A stretch of 64,000 nt of DNA, taken from Topomyia yanbarensis. Lineage: Eukaryota > Arthropoda > Insecta > Diptera > Culicidae. This document shows positions 42,579 to 54,935 of the stretch, one piece after another. The stretch lies in NCBI RefSeq assembly GCF_030247195.1, contig NC_080671.1, positions 105,821,845 through 105,885,844 of the forward strand, read 5' to 3'. The notes beneath the pieces are model-generated. The model saw only the letters and a program-made list of their open reading frames with translations. It did not search any database and was not told where the DNA came from. The stretch's first letter is position 1, and each line of letters opens with the position of its first letter. Position numbers and translations under genes: made by a program.

Positions 42579-44490
42579 CAGTTACGGACAAATCAATAAG
42601 ACCACTGAGGGCGCTGACATTTGTTTTTGCGTCAATAACTTGCACGTTATGGTTAAGATAATGTCATCTAGCGGCGGGTACTGGAAATGATATGTCAATG
42701 AGTGTCACCAACCTTGTGGCATGAAAGGTGTTGTGATGCAAATAGAATTGTCATTTTATCCGCTATAAAAACCACGTGATATAAAAATAGGGACGCATTC
42801 GTTATTTAATCAGAATTTCGGTATTTTCAATTTTTTGCAGTTTGAAAGCTATTGTTAGTATATTAAACGTAAGAGAAACTTTGAAAATTACATTTAAAGC
42901 CTATTTTCAATTTGGTGCCTATTTTGAATTTGGTGCAAACTCCTAGAGAAAAAGCGGTCGAAGATATAATTTTCGAAAAGGGTACAGATTTTGACACAAG
43001 AACTAGTGAAAGAGGGCAAATAAATCGCAGTGACATAATGCTCTTGACTTTTATAACGACCAACACCATATTTTCAATGTTCGTCGTGATCCGAAACTAC
43101 GTATATTGGTTGGGAAACCAGGAAAACTACTAACGTTGATGATTCTCCTATCAAACGACTTTCTACTATGGACGCAATCAAATTAGTAACGAAGATCAGG
43201 AATGATTTGAAATAATCAATGTCACACACAACTCTCCAGAGAAGTGTTTGTTGCGTTGCGTTGCGTTGCGTTGTGACGATGATTTTGGCGGATTGCACAC
43301 TGACTTCATCATGTTTGACTGCTGATTATCTAATAAGAGTTGCTTAGGAAATGGTAAGTAGGAATTCATACCAATTCGACCCATATTAAAACCTCAACAG
43401 CATGATAGCCATCATTGCCGGCCGCCCCCATCTCCATCGTTCACGGGGAAGGATAAAGGATAAGGTAGCCAGGAAGTGTTGATGCTCCACCTACTTAACG
43501 GAAGGACGACGATTCATCAGACTCTTCCATAGGTGTCGCGGAGTTGGTAGTTTGGAAGGGTATCAGGTCGAGGATTCACTCCAAGCAAGCGATGCGACAT
43601 GTAAAGCATATTTTATTACGTAGTTGTTTAGTTAGTCTTCGAGTGCACGATCACTCGAAAAAGAGATCTTCTTTAGTTTTTGGTTTTTTTTAAACTCTGG
43701 GCAGCCGGCTACCGAGAGTATACTATGTTCCCTAAACAAAAGCAATTTGAACTCCACTCGGAGTGACACATTATACAGGCAAAAATAGCGCGAGATGTTA
43801 TAAATCAAGGAAAGTATTTCTTATTTTCCATATCAGATTTGTGGAATACAAGTATACGAGCGATAATAACGAACACTGAAGGGAAATATAAAGGATTGTT
43901 AACCTGATGCACGGGCTTGTTAGCAATAACGGAGCTTGAAATTAGGTTCATAAAAACAGACGCGGCGAATTTTCAATACGTATTGACCCGTGATCATAGA
44001 TACTAGTCAGATTATTCGTATTGGGGCTATTTTCCGATCAACTATTCATTTTTACGGCAATGTTTTCTCGACTAGATCTGTTCGCACCCTCTCATTCTGC
44101 TACTATCGGCAGAAGGCTGATAGCACCCAGTCGTCGCCGGACTAAGGACCCAATGTCAACAATAGACTTAGACTCGCGTGGAGGCATGAGATAGGAAACT
44201 TGTGAGAATTTTGTTATCCCACCGTTTGACGACCACTCTCCAGAGAAGTGTTTGTGGAGCATAAACTGATTGGTGGAAGACCCAGGGAAGCCCTACTAGA
44301 CCAGTAGACACTTAGAGACAATAATATTTTTTTAAATTTCAATGTAAAGATGGTGGATATTCTCAAATTATTCATAAACAGAAATAATAAATTAATTGAT
44401 TTCCTTAAAAATAACTCTATAATCAACGAAAGAAAATTACTAATTCCACATCATGCAAATAAGGTGGTCTTATTGTTTTGTCCGACACTG
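42579..44490. mobile_element. Tc1/mariner-like TIR pair, decayed
   Basis: Left end CAGTTACGGACAAATCAATA and right end (reverse complement) CAGTGTCGGACAAAACAATA, each bordered by TA (42577-42578 and 44491-44492). 1.9 kb is a plausible length. No intact transposase: a segment near 44235-44310 can be read HKLIGGRPREALL, only vaguely reminiscent of Tc1 proteins. A (GCGTT)n tract lies at 43250-43275, and unrelated DNA may be nested around 43430-43780. Confidence 0.65.
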
Positions 44491-44492
44491 TA

Positions 44493-45280
44493 TATGCTGA
44501 TGACAAATATAACCACAGTATTGGAAAGTAAGAGCCAGCTGAGGACCGACTCAATATTGCTTCTGAGAATGTGTCACGCATGCAAGAGTCATTCCAGACA
44601 AAAGCGATACAGAATATTAGTTTGCCTATTACCAATAGCTGCATGCACTAGCAAACGAAAACGGTGTGGCTAATAATTTATCAGGGAAAACAGCACAAAG
44701 CTCGTGTTGTCCAGGGCCACAGGTTGGCGGTTTCACTACTTGTTTTGAGCTTAACCCAGACCAGCCGTGATTCATAACGTTGAATTTGTGGAGTATAACC
44801 TTATACTTTAACTCTTGCAGGATTGCATGAGCTTGAGCTTAGGCTTGGTTTCTACTTTATTTATCGAGATTAGAGATGTGGCTGTGGAGGTTGATAACAG
44901 TCTATTATCTTTCTTCTGGCTAAACTAGCCTAGAGGCCGTGTGGCATCCGGCGGGTTTAAGGTATCTCAACCAAGAATTGATCCACTATGTTCCTGTTCC
45001 CATGTCGTAAAAGGCAACTTAAAATAGGAGTCCTCAAGTCAAGGTGTTCCTCCCTGCCGAGGACTGAATAGCTGGCAGCACTAAGTATCGTGGGTCTTAC
45101 CCTTGCTGTGTTACGCGAATCTCTAGCACACTGGACGTTTGTTGCTTAGCAAATCGTGGGATTCAAATGATGGTCATGTCCCTAATACCCTTTTCGAGGT
45201 TCGCTATAAACGATTATAAGCCTACGTGTTTGGTATCTTCTAGCTGCTGTACAACAAGTGCTGATGATGAAATGTGTAGC
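44493..45280. other. Non-coding leader upstream of a Loa-like LINE
   Basis: The part from about 44935 (GAGGCCGTGTGGCATCC...) to 45130 is less AT-rich than its surroundings and directly precedes the endonuclease frame, so it may be 5' or inter-ORF sequence of that LINE. No ORF. Confidence 0.4.
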
Positions 45281-46870
45281 GTTGTGATCGACTATGGTTA
45301 GAATAGCAAAAAATATTTTTAGCATAAACGTACAGTAACTATGAATCTATCCCGCCTTGTGCAGCAAGGAAAAGCTTCCGTAGCTTTGGTTCAAGAACCT
45401 TATTTCCGTAAAGGAAACTTCTATGTTGGAAAGCTACCTAACCCCGTCTTCGTAGCTTTCAACAAAAAAGGCATGAAAAATCCACGAGAAATGTCTCGTG
45501 CATGTATACTTGCGAATAGTGCTATTGACACATGTCTTATATCCGACCAAACAACTCGCGATATTTGTGCTGTCACGGTAAATATGACTGTTGACAACAT
45601 AAATAAGAAATACGTCTATTGTTCGGCATATTTGCCGCATAATGAAGCATGATTAGTATAATTTCAAAAAGGTTGTATCATACTGTGGCAGAAATAGGTT
45701 TCCCCTCATAATCGGCAGCGATGCAAACGCCCACCACATAGTTTGGGGCACCTCAGATATCAACTTGAGAGGCACCGAGTTAATGGAATACTTAAGTAGT
45801 TCAAATCTGCACGTTCTTAATACAGGAAACCGCCCAACATTTGCACGAGCTGACAGAGAAGAGGCGTTAGATGTAACTCTCTGCTCTGACGGTATTACGC
45901 ATGAGTTAGCAAACTGGCTCGTACCAAACGAGCTCGAACCGTCGTTATCTGATCATAATTACATCGTCTTTGATCATTTAAATGTTTCGCTGGATATCGA
46001 CACATATCGTAATCCCAAATCCACGAACTGGGACCCTTTACCAAAAGGGTTTGGTGACTAGGTTTCATGGGTATCTTCCGACGATTGAATCTGTAAGTGA
46101 CTTGGATGAGGTCATACCAAACACTTTCATGCCAGCTCGATTTGAACTGCTAATGGTGAATACTAGCATGACGAAGATGTAGTACTGAACTGTCTGTTTG
46201 CAACACAATTTCCGAGCTGTACGGGGCCAACACTGATGACTGCCCCTGAGTTCTTTTCAGGTAGTTCTGATTCTTGGGCATTTGCTCGTAGAATTGTGAG
46301 AACCGAATCGATCAAATAAGCAATTGAAAGTTCCTGCTCCGTATAAGTCTCCGGGAAAAGATGGAATCATTCCAGTTCTACTACAAAGAGGATATGAACA
46401 CTTCAAGCATATTTTCAAAGAAGTTCTTACTTGTAGTCTCGCAGCAGGATACATTCCATTAGCATGGCGGGAAATAACTGTAAAATTCATTCTCAAAGGT
46501 AGCCGCGTCACTTATGAGAAGGCAAAGAGCTTTAGACCGATCAGTTTGACCTCCTTCCTTCTCCAATCAGTAGACCACTACATTCGGGATGTTAGCTAGC
46601 GAGCACCCACTGAATGCAATGCAACATGCATATCAGCGGAAGAAGTCTACTACCACCCTGTTACACAATGTTGTCTACAACATTGAAAAAGCTTTTTCAG
46701 AAAAGCAATCAAGTTTACGAGTTTTTCTCGATATTGAAGGTGCTTTTGACTGAGTATCTGCGGATGTTCTCAAGGTGGTGTGCTGTCACCACTTCCATGG
46801 AACCTTGTCGCTGACGGCTTGTTGAGGAAACTTAATGAGCTTGGGTTTCTCACGTATGGCAACCGTTGTC
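45281..46870 (+). pseudogene. Loa-like LINE ORF2 fragment: endonuclease and partial reverse transcriptase
   Basis: Endonuclease: ASVALVQEPYFRKG (about 45365), then GSDANAHHIVWGTSDINLRG (about 45715-45770), LDVTLCSDGI and LSDHNYIVF (about 45945), giving the Glu, Asp-Asn and Ser-Asp-His motifs. Reverse transcriptase: YKSPGKDGIIP (about 46345), AKSFRPISLTSFLLQS (about 46520), NAMQHAYQRKKSTTTLLH (about 46610) and LRVFLDIEGAFD followed by a stop (about 46755). The protein ends before the catalytic ADD box, where minus-strand R1-like DNA begins. SLTSFLL and the DANAHH loop are typical of Loa-type elements. Multiple frameshifts. Confidence 0.75.
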
Positions 46871-47500
46871 GAACGTGTTATGCTTCCTTCGGTGCAGTCC
46901 GGAAGAATGCCGAGGTCAGTCCAGCGATTCCGGGTTGAGGATTGCGTCCGGTTTACTGGCGCCCCGACGATTCAAGCCGGAGATTCGCTATGGACTACTC
47001 GGAATAGTCCCCGAAGGTGGATCTTTCCTACTCCGAAGAAAAGTTCCTCGGCAGTGGAAGATCTTCCGAAACCGATGCTACCCGGGCAGACGCCGAGGTC
47101 GGTCGACTCTGGGTGGAGGGTGACTTCCAGTTCACAGGCGCCCCGACGACCATTTGTCGGTACGTTGAAATTTCTCTCCAAACCGTTATCTCGATGCTGG
47201 TCGGTTGGATGCCGAGGTCAGTCCAGCAACTCCAGGGAGAGGATGACTTCCGGTTCCCAGGTGCGACCTACCGCCGACGATGCGTGCGCTCAGTCTAGTC
47301 CTCGGCGGTGGATCTAGCCTACTCCGGTCGCGCCCGGTGGTCTACTTTATCTCTCTTCCTCAGACTGACTTGTCAAGTGCCATGGTCGGTCAGGTAATTC
47401 CAATTGGCGTGTAACTTCCGGTTCATCGGTGCCTCGACGACCCGAGGCCGTGTATTGCTACGTTGCTGGTCGTTGCTCCTCTCGCCAGCTTCGTTGCAAC
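46871..47500 (-). repeat. GC-rich tandem repeats next to an R1-like LINE 3' end
   Basis: About four imperfect units of 120-180 bp carrying GCCGAGGTCAGTCCAGC, GACTTCCGGTTC and GCGCCCCGACGA, starting near 46909, 47092, 47213 and 47380. They lie directly beyond the C-terminal coding end of the minus-strand R1-like ORF2, so they may be its 3' UTR. Plus-strand ORFs across them are by-products of GC content. Confidence 0.65.
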
Positions 47501-47529
47501 GCTGACATGATCTGAACGACTATTCTGTT

Positions 47530-48640
47530 CACCACGTCCCATTTTTCTTTGTCCGCACACATTCATTCGACAATATTGGTCATGTCTGTATCTCCGCACG
47601 CGATACAGAACGGCGAACTCGCGTGTCCGACCCTATTCGGATACTTTTTGAAACAACCATGACCAGACAAGAACTGCTTCATGTGGAAGTTCACCCCACC
47701 GTGCGCTCTGTTCACCCACACCAACAGGCAACAGGCATGGAATTAGGTCATCTACCATTTACAGCGTCATCCCACTGATGCTGCCACTTGATTAAGGTGT
47801 CAGTTCGGGCTCGTTAACGGACTCCTCTCGTGCCTCGAATCCTTTAACACTCGTTATCTTCTTCGAGTAGAATGTTTATGAAATTCGTTCCAGCTATCAC
47901 GTAGGCTGCCTCTCACGAGATGGTTCGGTAAACGTTAGACACCCGCATGGCCATCAGCCTGAACATGCTGTTCAGCCGAGATGTGTTCCTCTTCGTCTGC
48001 AGTGCCGTCACCCAAGCAGGTCCTGCGTATCCGAGCACCGATGTGGAGACAATCGCCAGTAGTCGCTTTTTACTGCTTTTGATCGCCGAATGGTTGGGCA
48101 TGATCCGAGATAATGCCGAGATCAATTTTACGCTTGGCCGGTCGTCTATCATCACTCCCAGTTGTCTAACTTCCCGCTTTGAGAAATTCTTGCCTGCTGC
48201 ACTGCTTTATCAAAACCATCTCGGTTTTGTGGTGAGCTAACGTCAGCTTCTTCTCGCGCATCCAGTCTTCCACAACATCTATCGCCTCCGTTGCGAGTAC
48301 TTCTATTTCCTCTAGTGATTCGCCGATCACTAGGAGAACCAGGTCGTCCGCAAAACCGACAATCTTCACGCCCCTGGGGAAGCTCAGCTTCAGCACTCCG
48401 TCACACATAGCATTACAAAGAGTTGGACCAATTGTGGAACCCTGTGGAACGCCCGCTGTTACGGTTACACTTCTTTTTCCGGCGTCAGTTTCGTAGATCA
48501 GTGGCCGGTTCTGGAAGTAGCTCCTGAGAGTCCTACAGAGGTAGTCGGGAACTCTCAGTCTGTGCAGTGAATCGGCGATTGCGGCCCAAGTAGCGCTGTT
48601 GAAGGCGTTTTTTACGTCCAGAGTAACCACTCTGCAGTAG
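47530..48640 (-). pseudogene. R1-like LINE ORF2, 5'-truncated and broken
   Basis: Starting at 48630 on the minus strand: VTLDVKNAFNSATW (catalytic Asp), SYFQNRPLIYETDAG, TAGVPQGSTIGPTLCN and IVGFADDLVLL (catalytic FADD), then a frameshift to LISALSRIMPN and VLGYAGPAW (48155-47913). Further downstream is HMKQFLSGHGCFKKY with a CIACGDTD zinc-knuckle remnant (about 47590-47690). No endonuclease is present because the copy is truncated at about 48640. Same clade as 62586-64000. Confidence 0.85.
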
Positions 48641-48664
48641 CGATTATGACGATTATGATTATGC

Positions 48665-49230
48665 GATTATGGTGGTAGAATGGTAAGCGTGACCGCCACT
48701 CATTCCAGTTGGTCTAGGTTCAATCCCAACCGAGGTCGTTCAGGGGCCCTATTCTCACAGTCACGTCACCTAGTGACTAGAAGAAAATTTTCTTCTAGTC
48801 GCTAAGTGACGTGACTGTGAGAATAGGGCCCCAGATTTTCCTGAGGTGTGAGAATCTGTGGTCAAGTCTTTCTTCGGAAGGGAAGTAAAGCCGTTGGTCC
48901 CCGGTCCATGAGTTGATGGATCAATATCTAGTCCAGATAGTGGAGTCACCTCTCTGGCGTAGGCAATGAAGAAGTAGAATCCAACTCTTATACTTACTAA
49001 CAAATATCCTCAGCAAGTATCGGACTAACATTCCTTCCCTTTCCTTCCGCGATCTACGTTCGGGCATAGCCGGCGTCGGAATAAAACACTTTAGGATTAC
49101 CAGGAGTTGCACATTGAAAGATATTTCGCTATTCCGAAACATAATTATCTACTGATTCCCTGTGCAACTTCAGATAGTCCAGATCGATAACGGAGTAGCA
49201 GCCAGAGGTGGTCGCACAAGCTCAAGCTCA
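48665..49230 (+). mobile_element. tRNA-derived SINE (Feilai-like), interrupted
   Basis: A box TGGTAGAATGG (48673-48683) and B box GGTTCAATCCC (48717-48727) are followed by a tRNA-unrelated body. An 88-bp palindrome has inserted between head and body. The head plus long body layout fits Feilai-type mosquito SINEs; naming is from memory and the 3' end is approximate. Confidence 0.65.
48744..48831. mobile_element. 88-bp near-perfect palindromic MITE with CAG duplication
   Basis: Two 44-base arms (GGGCCCTATTCTCACAG...) with two mismatches and no spacer. CAG flanks both sides (48741-48743, 48832-48834). Removing it and one CAG restores a continuous SINE. The 3-bp duplication and GGGCC start suggest a PIF/Harbinger-type transposase. 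Confidence 0.9.
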
Positions 49231-49351
49231 AGCTAGATCGACGTACAAATGAGTAATAGTAGCCATATTATATAAACTTAGACCATCAATTTTCCAAAAT
49301 TAAAAAGTTCTAGACCCTTAGGAAGAACAATTCAAAACTTGTCTCGTTTAA

Positions 49352-49467
49352 CCTTCGGGAAGTCGCGCTAGTGCACTGAGTGCACGCTGCTCTGAAAATC
49401 TAGTGAAATCGTCTTAGGGCACCAGCGGCTGCTCGTTCAGTGGGCCATAAGCGCGACTTACGGAGGG
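49352..49467. mobile_element. Small TTAA-flanked MITE
   Basis: TIRs CCTTCGGGAAGTCGCGC and CCCTCCGTAAGTCGCGC, TTAA at 49348-49351 and 49468-49471. 116 bp. Confidence 0.85.
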
Positions 49468-49471
49468 TTAA

Positions 49472-50892
49472 AAGAGAAGTAAGTGTCCAGATAGTTAATA
49501 CGCCAGTGATATTGATTTGTTTGTGGTAATATTGTTCTACCAGAGACAAAAAATATACCGAGTAAAAATATTATTCAAATTTAAAATTTGAATTAACGCG
49601 AAATTGGCTAAATGTCGGTCATTAGTGTCTTCGGCGGTATTTATTAACGTAACATATCCCTTTTGCTACTGTATGTCTAAAGATTCATCCCCCTAGAAGT
49701 GATATATCTTCTGAGAATTGATTGAAACGAAATTGTCAAAAATAATCTTCCAAATATTGAAAAAATTATTGTTCTAGACCCCCCGATAGAACATTTCAAA
49801 TTGAATGTCAGATGAAAGGGGAGCATCTAAGCGTTCGATTAGTGAGTACTTCAGCATTACTGATTTTTTGGTCTAAATATTGTTCTACCAGAGACACCGT
49901 GATACAGACTTATTGAAAAGACAATCGGCAAATTTCATAAGGACGATGTAATTGAATTTTCATTTGATTGCTTATTTTTTGGCATTCCGCCAACTTACCC
50001 CGGGGCTGGGGTAAAAATCAAAACGGTAAAAAAGAAACCTGAAAACACCGCCAACTAGCCCCGGTCTCCCCTATACCAATTAAAGTGCTACTATTTTCGC
50101 ATCCGACTTAGCGAGAAAAGTTTCATACGTCTTTCGTTGCATGTTTCACCCTCGAAAATCAAATTAATTCAAATCACGGATATTCCTCAATAATGCCACA
50201 GCTAAATTCAAACACCAACCGACTGCGTAGCATCAGAATGCCAAAAACCAATTATGTCGAAAAGTTTTTAAGCAAATCGTCCTTTAAACTTTGCAACATG
50301 CCAACCTTTTTTCCCTCCTTCATTTCATCCTTCATTTTGATGATATTCGCTGAAACAATGCCAGATTCCATCCCACAACATGAAAAAAGAATTGATTACC
50401 TAGCTTTCGCCATTTCAATCTAGCTAGAAAGCAATGAAAGGATGTAGCCAAGGTAAGAAGAAAGATGGATTTAAACATTGAACTTGAAAAAATACGTCAA
50501 CTTTGTTTCATCTCATAACCTATATTCATATCCAACGTTCCGTAACCGGCGGTCGACGGTGGCGGTCTATTCAAACGGACGAAGCAAGTTGGTGCTTGTT
50601 GAGTTGTTTTCCTCATGTTTTATACTACTTCAGGTATGACGAGAGAGAAGAGCATATTTGGTAGCATGCGAGAGTAGCTTTCTGATTCTCTCGGGAAATA
50701 GAGGAGGGGATAACGAAATGAGAGGATGAATTTTCCAGCTAGGTTAGCATAATTCACCACCACGTCGAACTGACGATGTACGTTGATCGCCTAGCTTAGA
50801 TGGCGGTCGATGACCATGCGGATACATCAAAATTCTAAGCTTCGATGAAGATAATGGCACAGATACTAAGCTTAAATTGCCGCAAGGTCGAC
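49472..50892. other. No gene recognised
   Basis: AT-rich. An ATTGTTCTACCAGAGACA motif repeats at 49530 and 49880, and ACCGCCAACT(T)A(C/G)CCCCGG near 49988 and 50048. Confidence 0.4.
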
Positions 50893-51145
50893 CTGTATCG
50901 ATTTTGTTGACTATTTTCGGCAAATTTAAGACTAAGAGAAACGAAGGCAATTGGCAAAAATTGAAAGATGGATAGGTATTCTAGAGCGAACTTAGAACGG
51001 AATACTAGGAATAGGCAGGCTCATATGGACACGATCGAAAGGAAATGTGAAGAATCCTTTGCCTTCTGCTAAGTAGGAGTTAGGCGTTGCACCCAAGTCT
51101 ACCGCATGCTCGTTGATAGAACATAACTCATCATCATTCGATTTC
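50893..51145 (+). repeat. Dispersed repeat X, copy 1 (arm of an inverted pair)
   Basis: TGTATCGATTTTGTTG...CATAACTCATCATCAT. Inverted copy at 51256-51592, third copy at 62003-62372. Confidence 0.8.
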
Positions 51146-51255
51146 TGCTAGCTGAGCTGTATCATTAATTGCTATCAGCCATCAATGTGTGCAGAACGAA
51201 AAAATCAATAAGTAGTTCAATCACAATAGGATTGGTGCGGAACCGATAGCTTGGT

Positions 51256-51592
51256 GTCGATTGAATGCAGAAGGGCAAAACATTGATCGCATGGTCGTTC
51301 TAGGCGAGGAAGTGTGAAAAATTGTTTGCCGGCGTCGGCGGTAAAACATGATGATGAGTTATGTTCTATCAACGACCATGCGGTAGACTTGGATGCAACG
51401 CCCAACTTCTACTTAGCAGAAAGCGAAGGATTGTTCACATTTTCTTTCGATCACGTCCATATGAGTCTGGCTAGTCCTAGTTTTCCGTTCTAAGTTTATA
51501 ACTGATTAAGAATACCTATCCGTCTTTCAATTTCATTGGTTTCGTTTCTCTTAGTCTCAAATTTGCCGAAAATAGCCAACAAAATCGATACA
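51256..51592 (-). repeat. Dispersed repeat X, copy 2 (inverted)
   Basis: Longer than copy 1: includes the GCCGACGCCGGC and GAACGACCATGCGATCA segments also present in copy 3. With copy 1 it can form a hairpin with about 110 bases of unpaired DNA plus the unmatched portion. Confidence 0.8.
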
Positions 51593-52196
51593 ATAATGGC
51601 AAAGTGTTTTTTATAGTCCTGAAGATAATTAAAAATCTACACGAGCAGTTCACGTGGTAAAAGTGCACTTTCCATTAATTCGATAATAAATCCATAACTA
51701 TTGCATATAGGGTAATGAGGATGGCAAATCTGTATTATTGTGCCACATGAGGCCAAAATATGTCGCCATTCACCTCTGATACAGAACTCCTATCCCTTAA
51801 CTTCTCGCGGTGTCAACCGGGGTACGAGGCACCTTATGCCGTTTTGCATTGGGCCCGGGGCTGGGTCCGGTTCTACGCCCGCTGTCAGTTCATATATATT
51901 GCCAGCGATTGGGGTTGGAGCCTGACTCAGTTTCGCTACGGGCAGGAGCTGCATTAGTGGAGATCTGTGGGCCGTGTGACAGGGAAGGGGAACAAATGAC
52001 GCGCGCTCGAAACTGTCAATGTATCACTCATACAAAGTAATGCTTCCGGTACAGTTATTGCTTATTTTAGGCCGTTCAAATCACTCAAACCATTAATAAA
52101 ATCGAGCTGACAATCAGTGCTCTAATCTGTGCTTGTCTTGAAAATGCTGTGCTAAATTGCTTATGTGAAAAGGCTTTTTCAATAGTAGATAATATT
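51593..52196. other. No gene; GC-rich patch at 51800-51980
   Basis: Overlapping open frames at 51740-52040 follow from base composition (GGGCCCGGGGCTGG). Not recognised. Confidence 0.4.
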
Positions 52197-52914
52197 GTTT
52201 GGACCAGGCCCGTAGCCAGGATTTTGTTTCGGGAGGGGCTTAAAAATAATCGTATAAATGTATTAATTCTGATGACTTGAGATAGTCACTGGAAACCGAA
52301 CGTAATTATGAAAAGTTCTTAGTGAAAACAATTTCAAAACTAAGAAAATAGACACTAAAAACGCTTTTAATCCACCTAACAGTGTGATGAGACATTTCTT
52401 ATAACTCTTATCACTCTCTTCGGATATTATATCGTTTGAGAACATTTAGAACTGGATGCTTCGCGATGTTTTTGATAACACATACTACATGGGATAGTGG
52501 CAGGACTCAGAGAATCGCTCAAATCAGCATAGGACAACATCAGTGCTAGAAATCTCAAACCAAATCAATGGGAAAGCGAAAAAATGACCCATTATATAGA
52601 CATACAAACGAATTATTGCTAATGCTCTGTTAATAAAACATCTAAATTCCTCAATCAATGCATTGTGGTGGGAAAACTGAATTTTCCTAAAGGGGTTATG
52701 TATATTGTACTGAGTCAAAAAAAAACATTTAGCCTATACATATAATTGGTCATACAACAAAAATAAAATTCTCATCAAAATCGATCAGGACCTGCTAGAG
52801 TCGAATGTAAATCGTCATTTTTCATAAATTTCTCTCTACATTCGGAAAGTGTTATCCTCGTTATTAATCATATTACGTTTTCGTCTCAACTTGACGCATT
52901 TCCAAAATAAAAAC

Positions 52915-53370
52915 CCGTTTTAATCCACCTAATGGTGCAATTGTGCTTTTCTCATTTGTCCAGACTACGATTCCATGGCTGGTTATGTTCAATACAATGG
53001 TGGAAATGAATATTACATGTTCAGTACAATTTTCACATACGAACAATGGATCGACAGCCACGATCTTGAGATACTATGTGATACTGAAACATCGCTTGAA
53101 ACCAGCGGCGGATCATTTAGAAAGATCCGGGTCCTGCATAAAACTTTCAACTTGTTAAGAAATTTTAAACTAGTTTTAATTTTAAAGTAGCAACCCCTCA
53201 CTGCATACTCGCTCCGGGCCGGTATGTTCACATTTTTTCCACATACACACACATACATACACACACAGACATTTTCCGAACTCGACGAACTGAGTCGATT
53301 GGCATAAGACACTCGGCCCTCCCGGTCGCGATTAGATTGACGAATTTTAGAGTGAATGAGAAAGGCAAAA
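52915..53370 (+). repeat. Dispersed repeat with CACACACAGACATT and CTCGGCCCTCC motifs, copy 1
   Basis: Starts TTTTAATCCACCTAATGGTG, later a (CA)n tract, then GACATTTTCCGAACTCGACG, CTGAGTCGATTGGCATA and ACTCGGCCCTCCCGG, ending in GAGAAAGGCAAAAAC. A further start-like fragment (CTTTTAATCCACCTAACAGTG) lies at 52362. Confidence 0.7.
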
Positions 53371-54719
53371 ACATTTTTAGCAAATTTTGAAAGTTATGCA
53401 TTTTTTTTTGGTGAGCAGTTCTATGTTTCATAGACATTAAATCAATTTCAACTTCATTTCCTATTAAATAAAGACCCTTATTACAGTACATCTCTACAAA
53501 AGCGAGCTCAATTTGAAAAGAAATCTGAGGATTATTATTGATTACAGAACTCTGGAATTTTCTATTGGAATGTTTTCAGGCAGGAATTTGATATTGATGC
53601 TATTAGACAACTGTGAAATCAAGACCAATAGATCAGTTACATATCAGGAAGGACCCCATTCCGTCAATTTATCAAAAGTCCTCATGATGTTTACAACAAC
53701 AGGTTATCAATCTACGGATCAGATAATTGTTATTGTAATATTGAATTAAATCAGTCTGCATCAATAAATTTTCAACTTCAATCCAATTTATTTTTTTGGT
53801 TTGGTGGGGGGGGGGGGGTTGTATGGTGTTAAACCCCAAAACCTTCTCTTGGCTACGCCGTTGCTTGGAGTTATTTATTTCGCTTTCCATTTTCCGATAT
53901 GTTTCAGATCGATCCGATGGTTATAAGTTAGAAAAATTGCAGTCAGAAGGTTCGCACAAATGAACATTTTTGCACTGATAAGTTATCAAGTTCCTTCCAG
54001 ATAACTTGGAAGTGTTCGGTGATTATTTCTAGCGGTTGTAGATAGTAAAATGAAATACAAAATTCGTTTTATCGAAATAATGTTTAGCTTATTTCAATGG
54101 ATTATTACTATATTGAACAATAAATAGGCGAGAAAGAGTAATCAACAAACAACAAGCCATAACTTTTAAAGTATTCAAAATAGATATTTAAAGTCTTTAG
54201 TAAAGTTATTCGCAAAAGTAAGAGCTACAAATTTGCTGAAGACATCATTTCGATATAATCACTTCCAAGAAAATTTGTGAAAATATCTCACTCATAGGGA
54301 GATTAATCAGCAAAAGCACAATACCAAAAGAAAGGGCATATTACCGCCATTAAATTCTCCGAAGATACTATTGACCTAAAATAAGCCGTTTTGGCGTTAA
54401 TAATAGATTACATGTTTTTGGTCATATTTCTGGCAATGGGAAATGATAAAAATCTTTCGTCCGCCTTTAATGTTAAATATCTCTTTTGATAATAGTCCGA
54501 TTTCAACAATCTATAGCTTGTTCGAAAGGTATTTGTTAAAGTTGTCTAAAAACATATAAATTGTTAATCTATAAAGTCAATTTCGGCAGATAATTTAAAA
54601 AAACTGTAAAAAACGCCATTTTTACGCATTCAAACATTCATATCTTGGAAACTAAACATCAGAATCAAAAACAAATTAATAGCGTTCATACTGTTTTTTA
54701 GTTCTTTCATTTAAAATTG

Positions 54720-54935
54720 GTTTGGATAAGATCGGTTCAGCCATAGCTGAGAAACACGAATAAGAATTTGTCCGTTACATACACACACACACAGACACAC
54801 ACACACACAGACATTGTCCCAAATCGTCGAGCTGAGTCGATTGGTATATAAGACTCGGCCCTCCGGGCCTCGGAAAACATCTTGAAAGTTTGAGCGAATT
54901 CTATACATTTCTTTTATAAGAAATGTAAAAACCCT
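54720..54935 (+). repeat. Same dispersed repeat family, copy 2 (3' part)
   Basis: (CA)n, GACATTGTCCCAAATCGTCG, CTGAGTCGATTGGTATATAA and CTCGGCCCTCCGGGCC, ending GAAATGTAAAAAC. Same order as 52915-53370, nested in the hAT-like element. Confidence 0.7.

Noticed and set aside
46835..47317. 160-codon and 93-codon plus-strand ORFs
   Set aside because: GC-rich tandem repeats lengthen open frames in several registers; no domain recognised.
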